The position numbers and the translations under genes were made by a program. This document shows positions 20,127 through 32,666 of a stretch of 64,000 nucleotides of DNA, piece after piece; position 1 is the stretch's first letter, and every line of letters begins with the position of its first letter. The DNA is from Hortaea werneckii (taxonomy: Eukaryota > Ascomycota > Dothideomycetes > Mycosphaerellales > Teratosphaeriaceae). The notes below the pieces were generated by a model. The model searched no databases, was not told the origin of the DNA, and worked only from the letters and a program-made list of their open reading frames with translations. Location of the stretch: contig JBAOKB010000037.1 of the NCBI GenBank assembly GCA_037044905.1, forward strand, positions 1,116,001 to 1,180,000. Reading direction: 5' to 3'.

Positions 20127-21358
20127 GGTCGGCTCTATTGCTGCATTCAATGAAGCAAACACAGACTATGCATATGCATGCAGTTTGCGCTTGGGGAAAT
20201 GATTGTGTCTGCATGTGCGAGAGGGCAAGCCTTGCGGTGTACACGTTCTTTGTTACATATTGTCGACTGCAGCTCCTTTGACGTCCTGGAATGTCTTTCA
20301 ATGCACCGGAAGCGGAAAGCTTGTGTAGTCGAGGTGGCGCCTTTGTCAGCATATATATTTCGTGCGCAATATGTGCTGAAAACTATAAGCCATGACAATA
20401 GACAGTTCTTGATGTAGTCAGTAATGCCTAAGATCTAATGGTCAGCTTTGCATGAGTTACATTGATGTGGACAGGAAGGGTGGTGATGATGGAGTGCCCA
20501 GCAAAGTTCCAGTTGCCACAAAGCTCAAGTGTTGCATGAAAATTCGAAGTGACATGCCTAAGTTGAATCTGGACATACTCCTAGCAGTATGCCTTCATAA
20601 CAGACCAATCTATGTAAGCAAAATCAAACCATACCACTAGCCAGGATGTTAGAATGCAGAATGCTGCTCCTGGTCTCATGTATTTCTTTAATTCTGTTTT
20701 CACGATGGACGATCACTTTCGTGATATGTAGTATAGTACATTGGCACTGAGGTAGACCAGACTGCAAAGTGACTGTTGGCATCGGCGCTCCCTTTGTGCT
20801 GAAAGCGGCGCTACGACCGGATGCGGACATTTAGACACTGCATCGCGCTGAGCCCATTCATGAGATTTCATTTTGCAAGTGTCAGGTAGTCCAAACTTCT
20901 GTATCGGTCCAAGTGATATACCGCAGCCATGGGAATGGTTTCAGTAGAGCGCCTGCCAGCGGTGGTTCTTACGGGTGTCGTCCTGCTCGATCTGCTGATT
21001 TGTCTGCATGTAATGGGTCTAGTGATGGCATTTCGGGCCTCACTAGTCTTATAAAAGCTGATCTTTTCGTTTCTTTTTCCTTCTTCGCGTTTCGGTGGAA
21101 TGCACACCGGCCAAAACGATCCAAACGATGTCGTGAAGTGGGAGGCGGAGCTGAAGTGCGCGCGCAGCTGTCAAGCGTGTCAAGGCGGCGACTTCCATTA
21201 GCGTACCGGTCGCAGCGACAAATGGGATGCGCAGGCATGAATCGCGTCGCGTCCGCTGTCGACGTCAAACTTGCCCAAAACTTCTGTATCGGATATTCAG
21301 TGTCAGCAATTGCAAGACTCTCGCCACTCACCGGCAAGCTCGCCAACCCCTTGCCGAT
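20127..21358. other. Intergenic region, divergent promoters (1.2 kb)
   Basis: Lies between the divergent starts of the ETPGY-repeat gene (20126 minus) and RRP4 (21359 plus). Only short frames are seen. A GC-rich stretch rich in CG dinucleotides precedes RRP4. Confidence 0.5.
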
Positions 21359-22354
21359 ATGGCGATCACCATCTACCCTCCTGCACCCGTCGGCCAGGCT
21401 CCCCGTCCCGATCACGAGGCTGACAGCGACTCCGAAATGGACATCGACGGCCTTCCCTCCGGCCACTCCCAAAGCAATACCATCATCACACCCGGCCAGA
21501 CAGTGACCGACGACCCGCAATGGATGCGTGGGCACGGCACCTTCACCGAAGGCGACAGCATCTCTATCCGCTCCACCCTCGCCGGCACCCTCCAGAAGAC
21601 GAACAAGCTCCTCTCCGTCGTCCCGCTGCGCGCACGCTACACCCCGGAGATTGGCGACCTCGTCATAGGCCGGATCGTCGAAGTGCAGAGTCGGAGGTGG
21701 AAAGTCGATGTCGCTGCGCCTCTGCTGGCGAATCTGATGCTGTCCAGTATAAACTTGCCGGGTGGAGCGCTGCGCAAGAGGACCTCGGTGGATGAGCTGA
21801 ATATCCGCGCTTTCTTCGGCGAAGGCGAGCTCCTTGTCGCTGAAGTGCAAGCGCTTTTCCAAGATGGCAGTGCGTCACTGCATACGCGGAGTCTGAAGTA
21901 TGGCAAACTGCGGAACGGGTACTTCATGTCGGTCTCCGGCATGGGCGGCGGCGCTGGTGTAGTACGTGCGAAGCGGCAAATCTTCACCATCCAGACATCA
22001 CGAGGAGGCGGGGAGGTAGACGTGATCTTGGGTGTCAACGGGTACATTTGGATATGCAGGCACGTGCAGCAGGAGAAGACGGACGAGGTGGGCATCAACC
22101 GTCTTGAGGAGTCGGCTACGCAGTCTATCTACAGCTCGCAGAATGACGAGATTTCTCCTGAGACGAGGAGGGAGATTGCTAAGGTCGCTGGGTGTATTAG
22201 AGCGCTTATGGAAGGCGGTGTCAAGGTTGATGAAGAGACTGTGAGACGGGCGTATGAGGCTGCGCTCGAGCTGGATGAGACGGAGGGCGAAAGTGAGTAC
22301 CTTGCCGGCGAGAGGGCCGGAATGATTGTTGAGACCGTATTGGCGGGTGGCTGA
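21359..22354 (+). CDS. RRP4: Exosome complex cap subunit Rrp4
   Basis: An intact 331-residue frame. Rrp4 is one of three S1/KH cap proteins of the RNA exosome and guides RNA into the channel in nucleus and cytoplasm. Domain order fits: N-terminal domain with MRGHGTF and LAGTLQKTNKLLSV (exosome Rrp4 N-terminal block), an S1 domain starting at GDLVIGRIVEVQSRRWKVD and including LMLSSINLPGG, and a KH domain around VDVILGVNGYIWICRH. The start chosen is ATG at 21359 (MAITIYPPAP), which gives the typical length; earlier codons in that frame lack support. It reads without frame breaks. The gene is head to head with the ETPGY-repeat gene. Confidence 0.95.
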   Translation: MAITIYPPAPVGQAPRPDHEADSDSEMDIDGLPSGHSQSNTIITPGQTVTDDPQWMRGHGTFTEGDSISIRSTLAGTLQKTNKLLSVVPLRARYTPEIGDLVIGRIVEVQSRRWKVDVAAPLLANLMLSSINLPGGALRKRTSVDELNIRAFFGEGELLVAEVQALFQDGSASLHTRSLKYGKLRNGYFMSVSGMGGGAGVVRAKRQIFTIQTSRGGGEVDVILGVNGYIWICRHVQQEKTDEVGINRLEESATQSIYSSQNDEISPETRREIAKVAGCIRALMEGGVKVDEETVRRAYEAALELDETEGESEYLAGERAGMIVETVLAGG

Positions 22355-23606
22355 ACGCACTGCGAATGAATCATATTTGAAGACCATACTGGGAGGCAGC
22401 GCTGTGCTTCCCTCGAGCGGCTGGAGAATTGTTCAACATCTCTAAGCCATCCTGTCACGGCCGGGGAATGGTATGACGAGGAGGAGGTGATCCCCTTGTC
22501 CTCTCCGCCTGCTTCACAGGCGTGCCCAGCGGCATTTTACGCAAAGGCGCGGCGCTGCATTGGTCGTCCGATGCAGCTATCTAGGATGGCTACACCAGTA
22601 TTGGCCACACGATAAATCTACCGTGTCGTAACTGGGCGACACCACAGTCCTCGAGAAGGCATGCCAGGGGAGCCTCAAAATGCTGGCGAACGGCCGATTC
22701 TCGTAGCAACGAACCCACTTTGATCTGAGCCCTGCCACTCCCTTGCATTACGTGGGCGTCGCGACTTGGGGGATGGTGGAGAAGCCTATCACTTGTGTGA
22801 GTTGGCGATGCGTGTCATATCATTGCAGATGATGCCGCCGTTCCAACGTATGATGCCTCCGCGAAGGCGCCTGAAGTGTAGCAGGTGCAGCAGTCTGCAG
22901 CTGGACTGCTTGATAATAACTAGAAGAAGAACCCATATAGGAATTTTAGTCAGACCATGGAACTTATCTCCGGCAGCCGTCACAGATGAAAGCTGTCGGC
23001 AGTTGCAATGAAGAGCTCCTTGTCGTTCACTTCACTCGCATGTGCTCTCACTTACGCGCATTTAAGAACCCAGTGAACTCTAATCCGCTTTTACCGGAGC
23101 AGAAAGAAGAAAGTTGTTATCGGCGTCCTGCTGGATTTCCTAAAGCAGCGTTGCTCTAAACAAGCTCGCCAGCGGCCTTCACCTGCACGCTTGCCGCATT
23201 CAAGATCTTGTGAAACTCCAAACTCAATCCACCTGCGAATCGGTTGAGGACTGCATAGTCAGCGTCCTGCATGCAAGCTTACTGCATAAACTCCAGGATT
23301 ACTGACGGGGCGTGGCCTGATTCCCGCATCCTCGGCGTCGGCCCCGAACTCTGGATACAGCATTGAAGGGGCCGAAGAGCGTGCCGCCTTCATCCGGCGG
23401 GGCCATCAAAGCTTTATTGTCGATCCCCGCATCAGTAACAGGTACAGAAGCTGATCGCTGCTGAAAAACGTGGTCAGTGTCACTTTCGCATCTTTTGACC
23501 TTCAGCTCTTCGGAAGTTCAATCGTGTCCTGTAGATCTCCATTCGTTCTCATCCTTACTTAACTTGATCGACTGAAGCCCTCACAGCAGGGCAAGAACGC
23601 TTGTCC
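22355..23606. other. Intergenic region (1.25 kb)
   Basis: 3' flank of RRP4 and promoter of the sulfite oxidase gene. No ORF with motifs, no RNA gene recognised. Confidence 0.5.
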
Positions 23607-25576
23607 ATGGCTCAGAACGTCCATGTGGCCGACTCAAGGCCTCTAGAGACAACAAACAGACCAGACGAATGGAAGATTGAACAGGGGCTCCACGGGGCTA
23701 AGATCCCATTCCTTGACCAAAGCGGAGACGTTACCGTCGAAATCCTTCCCAGAGAATGGCCCAAAAAATGGAAAGACGAAGAGGCAATCAAGGCAGTAGG
23801 GAATCGCAACGAGCTATTTGCAGCTGAGCGTGATGGATGGAAAGGGTGAGTCGATATCATTCATCGATCTACGCAGATGTTGTCGACTGACGAGGTATTC
23901 ACCTTAGATACGTGGAATGGGAAATGTACCCCGAGAAAAAGCGAAAGCCCATAAGATCCTCACCTCGCAGAACTTCCCACCGAACCCGGAATTCCAACTG
24001 GGACCTATTCCCGGCACGAATCCCGTGCTGCCGGGGACGCACTGGAAAATGTGGCATGCCGCCATCGGCGGCGAGCTGACGACTGTTGCGGATGATTCAT
24101 GGGCGACGGTGCTTCGTGAGAAGCATCCGGAGATGCTCCACCTTCTGCAGTTCCGTGCGTAACCTTCCAATGCCTCAGTAGCTTTATCCAAACTAAATCC
24201 TTCCTCCAGCGTACAACGGCGAGCCGCCAAAGCGGCTGACGACTGCCAAACCCATTACGCCGAACAATCTCCATTTCGTCAGAAACCATGGCGGCATCCC
24301 GATCATCGACGAGGAGAAATTCTCCTTCGATGTCGACGGCTTGGTCAACGAGCCACGGAAGTTTACCATGAGGGATCTTATGGACGAGAGCCGCTTCCCT
24401 CAGGTGAAGAAGATGATTACGATGCAGTGTTCTGGGACTCGACGGATTGAACAGATTGGTCTATATGCTGGCCAGGGCGATGAAGTCCCGCAGGCACCTT
24501 GGTAAGGCATCCGGCTTCTGCAGATGGTCGATTAGCCATTTGGAGGAGATTTGCTGATCAGCTATGTTCTTTTGTGTAGGGCCGAGGGGGCTATTGGCAC
24601 GGCTGAGTACGTTGGTGTAAGCTTGAAAAAGGTCATCAAGGCTTGTGGCGGCTTGAAAGATGGTGCGAAGCATCTTGAGTTCTATGGTGCTGACACTTAC
24701 TTCAAAGACAACGAGGTAAGTGTCCACTGATCTGTCCGCATAGGACTTTGAAAAGATTCTAATCTGCCATGTGGCAGGTCATGAACTACGTCGTCAGCGT
24801 CCCGTGGTCGAAAGTGAAAGCCAACGAAGTCCTCCTCTGCTGGGAAATGAACGGCGAACGCCTACCCGCCATCCACGGCTTCCCTTGCGAGTAATGGTCA
24901 TGGGCTACATCGGCGCCAGAGGAGTCAAATGGCTATACCGGGTCAAAGCAATCGAGAACCCCAGTCTTGCCCCCGTGCAGAGCAAGAATACCTCTACTTC
25001 AACCAGCAGGTCGGCAAGCACAACCAACGCCCCACAGACGGGATCCAGATCCAAGAGATGCCCGTCAGCTCCGCCATCATGTCGCCCTGGCAGACCCAAG
25101 TCGTCATCCACACCGGCAAGATCAACTGCAAAGGCTGGGCGTACTCAGGCGGGGGACGATGGCCCGAACGCGTCGAACTCTCCGCCGACGGCGGCTTCAG
25201 CTGGTACGCCGTCCCGCTCGAGAACCTCTCCTCCAAAGGCCGCTGGCGCTGGCGCACCTGGGAGATGGACCTCCCCAGCGACGTCGAAGGCTGGATCGAG
25301 ATCGTCTGTCGCACGTGGGACAACTCCCTCAATACCCAGCCGCTGAGCGTCCGGGCTGCGTGGAATTGGGGTCTACATGTTACGAGCTCCGCGCACCGGA
25401 TCAAAGTCTACAGTATCAATAAGAAGAGGCCACTTACGGCGCGCAAGCTCGAGCTTTTCGAAAAGACGGGAAGTCCTCTTGCGCCTATTACATGGCCGGA
25501 GGAGTTCGTCACGCAGGGATGGGACGAGTACAAGAGGTTCTGGGCCGAACATGAGCCCAGAGATGTTGATGATTAG
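23607..25576 (+). CDS. Sulfite oxidase (molybdenum cofactor, no heme domain)
   Basis: Oxidises sulfite to sulfate. Five exons: 23607-23845, 23908-24154, 24210-24501, 24580-24715, 24778-25576, all with GT-AG introns of 55-78 nt and frames that join. The Mo-pterin domain contains the cysteine ligand in ITMQCSGTRRIEQ, followed by AIGTAEYVGVSLKKVI and VPWSKVKANEVLLCWEMNGE. The C-terminal dimerisation domain (GKINCKGWAYSGGGRWPERVELSADGG) is the usual partner. There is no cytochrome b5 domain before it, unlike the animal enzyme, and no NADPH or FAD domain as in nitrate reductase. About 571 residues once three one-base gaps (in an A run near 23938, near 24893 and near 24990) are closed. No mitochondrial leader is apparent; a cytosolic or peroxisomal location is possible. 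Confidence 0.9.
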
Positions 25577-26250
25577 CCAGGTTGTGGCGCGGACGGTGTT
25601 CTTTGTGACGATCTTTTGCCCTAGAGTACTCCCTACTCTGCAGCTTTGCGTGCTGTTGGGTTCCAGTTGCCTTGCAAGGGATTCCAATTCAACTCCTACT
25701 TGCTGTTGTGGTGCACCTTGCAGATGTCCAGGCGACAGCGTTGTCCCCATGTCTCCGCATTTCCGTATCCCGGACGACGCTACTCGAACGCACCTCGTCC
25801 ATTAATGATTGACAGATGAAGCTTGAATTGAATCAAAGATGGACGGTAGGATTCTCGGCGAGGCTTTAAAGTTTCTCGGCCCCGAAGTTCCATCTTCGTA
25901 CATTGCAGTAGGGTTCGGCTTGCCTACTTCTTATCAACCGCAGGTCATTGGTAAACTCTTGCATCTTCAACGGCGGGAAACACTCCCCGCTCATCCTAGT
26001 CCGCGGGAGGGTTTCGTATCAGGTAAGCCTGGAGAAGCTTGTCGTAGCTCAGTACTATTATTGTCGAGGCGGCCGATGGAACGATTCGTCCCTACGTAGC
26101 CGAAGACCGGTCGATCAAGACAGAACCTACCGGCGATGCTCACTAAGGACTTGGGTAAGCGTGGGTGCTAATGTGATACTCATGTGACGGATTTACTGTT
26201 CGCCTCACGAGTCGCTTAGTCCTACGGAAGTAGCCATTGTGAAGTTCGAC
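25577..26250. other. Intergenic region
   Basis: 3' flank of sulfite oxidase and promoter of the Zn2Cys6 regulator. Short frames only. Confidence 0.5.
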
Positions 26251-28909
26251 ATGCAGCGACCAGGTGGTATCACGTCGCGGCCCCGGCCTCCTCGTGCCTG
26301 TGTCCGGTGTTCTGAAAGGAAACTCGGCTGCGATAAAGTCAGTTTTATTTCCCCCAATACTCTCCCTATTCCAAGTGAACTAAGAAGGACTGATATCGAC
26401 GACCGCTAGAGTCGTCCGGTATGTAACAGATGTTCTCGTGCTGGTCTCAGCTGTCGCTATGCCGCAGACAACAATCGGCGAAGTGGCTCCAACTTTCGCA
26501 TCATAGGTAAGGTCTGTCCGGAACGATGTCACGGGAGAAGGAGGAATTAACACGGGAGAAGATGAGACGCAGAATGTCCGGAACCAGATGAGTCTACCTC
26601 GTAGACTTCATCAACTGGGCCATATGATTCTGGAGGGTGGTCAAGGTAAGTGGGGATCTTCGGCATTGGTCGCAATAACATATTGACTATGTAAAGAAGA
26701 AGACGAGCGGCATCAAGATCTTCTCTCTAATGATCTTGGCGTTTATGATGGCAATGAGCCTGACCCAGGATACCTGCACCTTGGAGCGCAGTCAAAAACA
26801 GCCTATATCTCGCCTTCCCACTTTGCAAGCATTCGTCAAGAGGTTGGTCGTCTGGAAAGGTATACACCTCACTGTTTGCTGGGTACTAATTCCAGTCTCA
26901 GATCTCCGAGATCAACAACCTACTTCGGCAGCAGAAGGGTTATACGGTACAGGATGTAACGCCCAATAGAATCAATTCGGCAAATTCAACTTCGCAATCT
27001 GGCGATCCCACGGGTTCGAGAAGTCACCGACCTACATCCTCGTTCTCCCATGGACTAGATAGCGGCGTCTTTGCCAATGCCTGCTCGCAGCCCTGGACTG
27101 GAGTAAACATGCCTATAGCCGACGAGAGTATTTCCAGGGCGAACCTCATTGACGCTATCCCACCCAGTGAAGCATGCGAAGAGCTGCTTTGGGCTTATTT
27201 TCGAGGGTATCATACTATGAGACCACTTTTCAATGGACTTTCTTTCCTGGAAGAAGTGAAGGCATTCCAGCTCTGGCGCGAGGGCGCAAATCCGGATTAC
27301 ATACTAGGTCCGCATTTCCTTGCCCTTTACATGGCCGTGATCTTTGCCAGCTGTTGCGTCTCGCCTCGTGCGATGCTCCAGCGATACTTTGGCCTGAAGC
27401 CCTCGTGAGAGGCTGGCTCAGCAATACTATGATCTTGCGGTCAGTGCTATCCGGCTCGCCGAATTCCCTGCCTCGCCATCGCTGAGGACATTTGCTGCGT
27501 ATATCATCATCGACTCGACGTGGCTCCGAGAAGAGCAACCCCTTCAGTGTTGCTCCCTTGTCGGGCTAGGATTCCGAGTTGCGCAGATGCTCGGCCTCCA
27601 TCGTGAGCCGTCCCGTCTTGAAGGCGTGAAAGCTGTTGATGTCCAAGTAAGGCGACATCTTTGGTGGACGATTGTCGCACTTGACGCCCAAGTAGCATTG
27701 GCTAGCGGACTTCCACCAATGATAGAGAGCAAGCTCTACCAAGTGAATGCTATTGACGAACGAGACGAAGTCGACGTTGCATCTTACCAGCAAGGCGGAC
27801 AACCTCCGGGTCGTAAAACCATCCTAGGCATTTTCGTCGGAGGTCGATATGCCTTCTACCACCACACCAGCACCTTCCTCCGCCTAATCAACAATTATCA
27901 AGTCACGGAAGCAGACGTGGATAAAACACTCCAAATCACCCACGAAATCCACCGGCAGATGGAAGATCACAAGAAGCACATCCTAGACCTCTCCCGCACT
28001 CTCCAAACCCCCGAGCACCAACCACCCTCAACACCTCCCTCCGCACCCTCCCACCAACAACTGCACCGCGCCCAATCTAATCGCCTGCTCGCCTTATTCG
28101 CCATCCGCGTGCTCACCATGCTAGCAGCGAAACCATACGCAATCATGTACGGCCCCTTACGCAAACACAACCTCCTCGGCTACCTCCAGCAAAAAGAACC
28201 CGAAGCCATCAACCGCATCCGACTCTTCCTACATTCCTTCCTGCAGCTAGCACAAGACCAGCGCTTCCAGCCCTGGCACTGGTGCTGGCCTGGTCAGCAT
28301 CAGCCTTTACATAGCATTCTCGCACTGATCACGGAGCTGGAAGAGCATCCCGAGGGGACATGGGCGAGGGAGACGAGACGGTTGGTCGATCTGGGGTTGA
28401 GGATGTGCGCGGATGGAGAGGGGAAGGGCGGAGAGGTGTGCGAGGGGATTGTTTCGATGGAAGGGAAAGAGGTGGATTCGCGATCGGTGGGGACGGAAGG
28501 GGGAGCCGCAGGTGGCGAGGGGGTGTGGCGGTTTATCCGCCGCGCGAGGGACGATGTGTGGGAGAAGGCCGGGCTGGATTCGAGGATTCTGAATTGTCCT
28601 GCTAGTGCCGACGATCTATCTTTTGGAAGTGATCACTGGCTTTCTGAGCTCGAGCAGGAGGGGGACGCAGGCAGGGGAGCACAGGTCGAAGGCATCGTGC
28701 CATTGGACTTTGATTTTCTTCCTCCTACGACTGCCACTTCGGTGGAAGACCGTTCGGTAAATACGCATTCTGACTTCCTGCTCGATAGCCCTAACTGGCC
28801 CGAACCAATGTTCCCGCCGGATATAATGGATCCGAATTGGGCGGCTGGCTTCCTCGATGGAATGCCATTTGAAGACCCAAGTGGATACGATCATGTCTTT
28901 CCTTCATGA
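26251..28909 (+). CDS. Zn(II)2Cys6 transcription factor with fungal-specific regulatory domain
   Basis: Starts MQRPGGITSRPRPPRACVRC. The zinc cluster is split by an intron at 26338-26409: ACVRCSERKLGCDK joins SRPVCNRCSRAGLSC, giving the six cysteines in CX2CX6CX5CX2CX6C order. Further introns are likely at 26507-26558, 26646-26696 and about 26860-26901. A linker, a possible short coiled coil (ISEINNLLRQQKGY) and the fungal_trans regulatory domain follow: ACEELLWAYFRGYHTMRPLF, SLVGLGFRVAQMLGLHR and VRRHLWWTIVALDAQVALASGLPP. The last 100 residues are acidic with hydrophobics (WAAGFLDGMPFEDPSG), a plausible activation region. One or two frame changes occur near 26895 and 27407. Its targets are unknown; the neighbouring sulfite oxidase is a candidate only by position. 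Confidence 0.88.
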
Positions 28910-29239
28910 TCATGCTCATGATGAACGAGGAGAAGGGGGAGGTGGGAGAAAGGGAAAAGCGCCAAAAGGATTGGGGTGTGAATAAAGATAGAGATAAACC
29001 CCGAGTGACCTGGCTTCCTTCCAAATTCTAAGAAGATTCTTCGAAAGAAAAAAAAAAAAAAAAGGACATGATCGCTTCAAGACCTCAGCATCCCTACCAT
29101 TCACCTCAGGAACGCCTCAGAGGCACCGTCCATATGCAAGAGGAAAAGAAAAAAAGTGATAGAGAATCGAGCGCTGCTTCTTTACATCACCTCCCACAAA
29201 ACAATAATTAAAAAGAAAAAAAAAAGTGAGATAGATATA
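28910..29239. other. Intergenic, convergent ends, A16 tract
   Basis: Between the converging 3' ends of the zinc-cluster gene and UTP15. It contains an A16 run at 29048-29063 and several shorter A runs, which may aid transcription end or polyadenylation. Confidence 0.55.
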
Positions 29240-30980
29240 TCAACCCGCAGCCAACAAATCCAGCACCCCAATCGTGGCGACCGCCTGCCCCGCCAAATCC
29301 GCCGCACTCCTAACCCTTCTCTGCACACGTCCCAATAATCTGAGAACCTCCCTTGCAGACTCCTCATCCACATCCTCATCCTCTTCATCACCACTACTCC
29401 CATCCTGCCATTTTGCGAACTTCGAGGCATAGAGGTCTAAGATGTTCCCCAGGACGAGGGTGCCGAGGCCGACGAAACGCGGGGAATTGATCTGTTTGAG
29501 GAGGAAGTGGAGGAGTGGGAGGAGGGCGTGCGGGGGGCGATTCGCGAGCGCAGTGCGTAGGGCGGAGCGGTGGTGTAAGGCTGTGAGGCAGGTGAGGATG
29601 TCGTCTTTTGATACGCCTCCATCGTCACTCCCGCCACTCTGTCCTTTAGAAGAAGCTGATGATGGGGTCAAAACCAGGTCTAAACTCCGTTTATACTCTC
29701 CTTTCCTCAGACAACTCTGCCAGGGTTTCAACTTCTTTGCTCGGCTTCGTTCGTTGCCTGTGATGACGATGTCGGCGCCTTCGCCACGGAAGTCCTTGCC
29801 CCGGTCTCGTGCCCGGATTCCCTGGCGGAGGTCGCGCTTTTTCTGTTTGCGTTCATACTCGTCCGCTGTACCTTCGAGAAGGGCCGCCATGCGCTTTTCT
29901 TTCTCGCGGGATTTGGACTTTTCTGGACCCGCGAGCCGGGTGCGGAGGGAGAGGAGGCCGGTTTGAAGGCCAACGGCTAAATGGCGGTCGGTGGATTCTT
30001 TGCCTCCTCCGACTGTTGCAGTGGTGGAGGTTGTGGTGGTAGTAATGAGGGATAGAGAGAGGATAGGAGAAGGGTATTTAAATCCAGCAACGACTTCCCA
30101 GGATGTGGTATTATGGACTTTGACGTGGCCGTCTAGACCAGCAGTAAGAAGGCGGGCGCCGTTCTGAGAGGTGGAGAGAGCGGTGACGGTTTTCTGGTGG
30201 GACCGGATGATGTGTTCGGCGCGGCCGGCGATGAGGTTGAGGATGGTGACCTCATTGCCTGCTGCGACTGCCACCATGGATGAACTGAGGGGAAGAAGAT
30301 CCTCGACAACATCAGGGAACTTGAATACCATGGTCGCACGGTTGTTAGCGGCCTGTCGCGTATCCCATACCCGGACGGATTGGTCGTAGCTGCCAGTGAC
30401 TACCATTCCATCCTGCCCTGGTAACCAGCATCCACAGCGCACGTAGTCTTCATGTCCAATGCCCGTCCATTTGGGTGTATCCTCGGTCAGATCCCATACT
30501 CTCACCGTCCGATCATCGCTCGCGCTCATAAATTCCGTCAACACATTAGGGTTCCATCTCACTACCCGTACCGCAGTTTGATGGGCATCTTTCCCTCTCC
30601 ACTGTCTCAGAATGGCCCTCGAACCGGTATCAAATGCTTGCATAACCCCACTGTCACCCCCTGCGAGCAGAATGCGGCCATCACGACGCAGCACTCCCGA
30701 CCGTGCCGTGTCATCCACGCCAAACCGGCTGATAGTCTTGATCAATTTCCTCGTCTTGGTACTGTAGATTTGCACTCGACCGCCACTCGTGACGACAAAG
30801 CTATCCGGTTGCGGGCCAGTAGGATTATGCGCCGGAGTGGTGATCGATGTGACGCCGGCATTGTGTGGAGATGGGAAGAAGCTGGTTCTTGAAGGTGCGC
30901 CAATATGCCTGGTCGGCGGTGAGCGGAGCGGGACCGGGTGCCGCTCGCACTGGCGGAAGAGGTTGGACTTCGGCCGCCAT
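29240..30980 (-). CDS. UTP15: U3 snoRNP / SSU processome protein Utp15
   Basis: Utp15 is a t-UTP subunit of the small-subunit processome in the nucleolus, linking rDNA transcription with early 18S processing. The N-terminus from the ATG at 30978-30980 reads MAAEVQPLPPVRA and AYWRTFKNQLL, the family's start; the longer frame that begins upstream at 31012 is an out-of-frame artefact over this part. One frame change near 30875 joins it to SPHNAGVTSI and seven or so WD repeats (FMSASDDRTVRVWDL, VVTGSYDQSVRVWDT, LLTAGLDGHVKVHN). The UTP15 C-terminal domain follows (KPWQSCLRKGEYKRSLDLVL, LTALHHRSALRTALANR), ending with an acidic stretch and VATIGVLDLLAAG. About 580 residues, one exon. Divergent from TFB5. 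Confidence 0.93.
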
Positions 30981-31366
30981 GTGATGTTGGAGTCGCAATG
31001 CGGCTGCGACACCGGAAATCCTGTTGCAGGGCGATCGCGAAGGCGGAGAAGTGTATGCCTTCCATCTGCGAAAGTGAGGACGAGTAGGATTCTTTGGAAC
31101 TTTTTGGCGGATCTTGCCGCGATAACAGCACGGGACTAGCCGGAGCTATGCATGTAACCGAGACCTACTTCGACCACATACAACAGTCAATAGGTTGGTA
31201 TGTATCCACTGTATTCACCAACATCCGCCTGCCTCTTTACGATACTAGCATCTAGCATAATAAACTACCAAATTGCCGTCTGCTCCTAACTCTCTCCTTT
31301 TCGCCGTCCTCAGGCCCAGCAGCTCATAAATCCCAACATCAATCCCATCTCGATCAACCAACAGCG
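30981..31366. promoter_or_regulatory. Divergent promoter, UTP15 / TFB5
   Basis: 386 bases between two divergent housekeeping starts. No TATA box is obvious. Pyrimidine-rich sequence precedes TFB5. Confidence 0.5.
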
Positions 31367-31825
31367 ATGCCCAAAGCACGAGCAGGTAAGTTTGTCCAAG
31401 TCCCCCTTGTGACCACTGAATATCTAATCTCTGCGCTAGGCGTCCTGATCGAGTGCGATCCTTCCATCAAAGCCATCATCATGAAGATCGACCGGGAACA
31501 GCAACACAGGATCGTCATGGAGGAGATAGACGACGAGCACGTCCTGATTCAGAACGACAAGCATGATGAGCTGAAGGAGTTATTGAAGAATGTAAGTCGT
31601 TTTACTCGCGTTGTCCTTCTTATACAGCCCTTTTCACCCGCCCAATCATATACATGAAGCCTCCTGTGGCATCAAAATCTCGTTGAAAAACGACATCAAA
31701 AAAAAAAAAAAAAAAAAAAAGAAAAGGACAGGCGTGGCTTTGCTAACACAATACCTCCTTACCTCTTGACACAGGCGCTCAAAGATACCGTCCGAGAAGC
31801 CGAAGACAGCTCCGAAAGCGACTAA
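31367..31825 (+). CDS. TFB5: TFIIH core subunit Tfb5 (TTDA/GTF2H5)
   Basis: Tfb5 stabilises TFIIH in transcription and nucleotide excision repair. Three exons: 31367-31385 (19 nt), 31440-31591 and 31775-31825, total 73 residues, the family's usual length. Splicing gives MPKARAGVLIECDPS followed by IKAIIMKID, then DDEHVLIQNDKHDELKELL, and a tail ending SSESD. The ATG-proximal exon is very short, so ORF-only prediction misses it and reads through the first intron. Intron 2 is 183 nt and holds an A23 tract (31698-31720). No frame break. Head to head with UTP15. Confidence 0.93.
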
Positions 31826-32666
31826 TCAATGGGCAAAAAGGAGAGAGAGAAAAAAAAAAAAAAAAAAAAAGGGACGGCCACCACCGCCTCCTCCTTCAAG
31901 AGCACATATATCACCTGGCCAAGCTAGAGTGAACATCGCCACTTTTCCCTTCCCGGCAAAAAGAAACGAACATTAACTGGACTCCCCAAAATCTAACACG
32001 CCTAACCCCGGTCCTGGTAAGAAACAAAATCCTCGTCAGGACTGGGTGTCCCTTTCCGTTAGCGGACCCCATGTATTACCTCACTTAGAAAAGATTTCCT
32101 GGCAAAAGCATTCAATACCTTGTGCCCCGGCCCCACCCATAGTTCGATGGGAAGTTCCCCTGCCTTTCTTGCTCTTTTTGGAGAGTGAAAGAGATAGAGA
32201 GAAGAAACTAAAGGAGAAGACTCACAGAAGGGGAGGGGAAGAGCGGCGGGATGATGGAACCAAGAGGGGCTGAGGGGGAAGGGAGCACCAAACAGAAGAG
32301 TCGGTAAATCCTATGTCCATGTCTTGCATAGGCCGAAAGAACAGCCCTGATGAATTGGTCTGAGGCTTCTGTCCTCGGCTAGACAAAAACGAGTTTATTG
32401 GAAAGTCATACAGTGTGAGGCAGGCGCTCTACCGGCTGTGAGCGAGTCGGAGGGGAGAAACGGAAGGAAACAAGCGGCACGGAATGGAACCAGAAAAACT
32501 ATCAAAGATCAAATTTCATACATGAATCTTTCAAGATCAATCGCTCTAGCTCCTCGCCCACGCAAAATTCCACCCCTTCTTTTCCCAAGATGACGAGAAA
32601 GACAGATGTCTTTCACACAAACCCCAACGGTCCACCCTCACGTCGCTCTTCCTTAAAACTCTCTGC
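31826..32666. other. Intergenic, convergent ends, A21 tract
   Basis: Contains an A21 run at 31850-31870 just after the TFB5 stop, likely in its 3' UTR. The rest is 3' flank of the GGT gene. No coding signal. Confidence 0.55.

Noticed and set aside
23607..28909. Metabolic gene cluster with sulfite oxidase and the Zn2Cys6 regulator
   Set aside because: No backbone enzyme, transporter or tailoring genes adjoin; two neighbours are not enough for a cluster.
29442..29966. 174-codon plus-strand frame antisense to UTP15
   Set aside because: Arg/Ser-rich shadow of the conserved UTP15 C-terminus; no independent signal.
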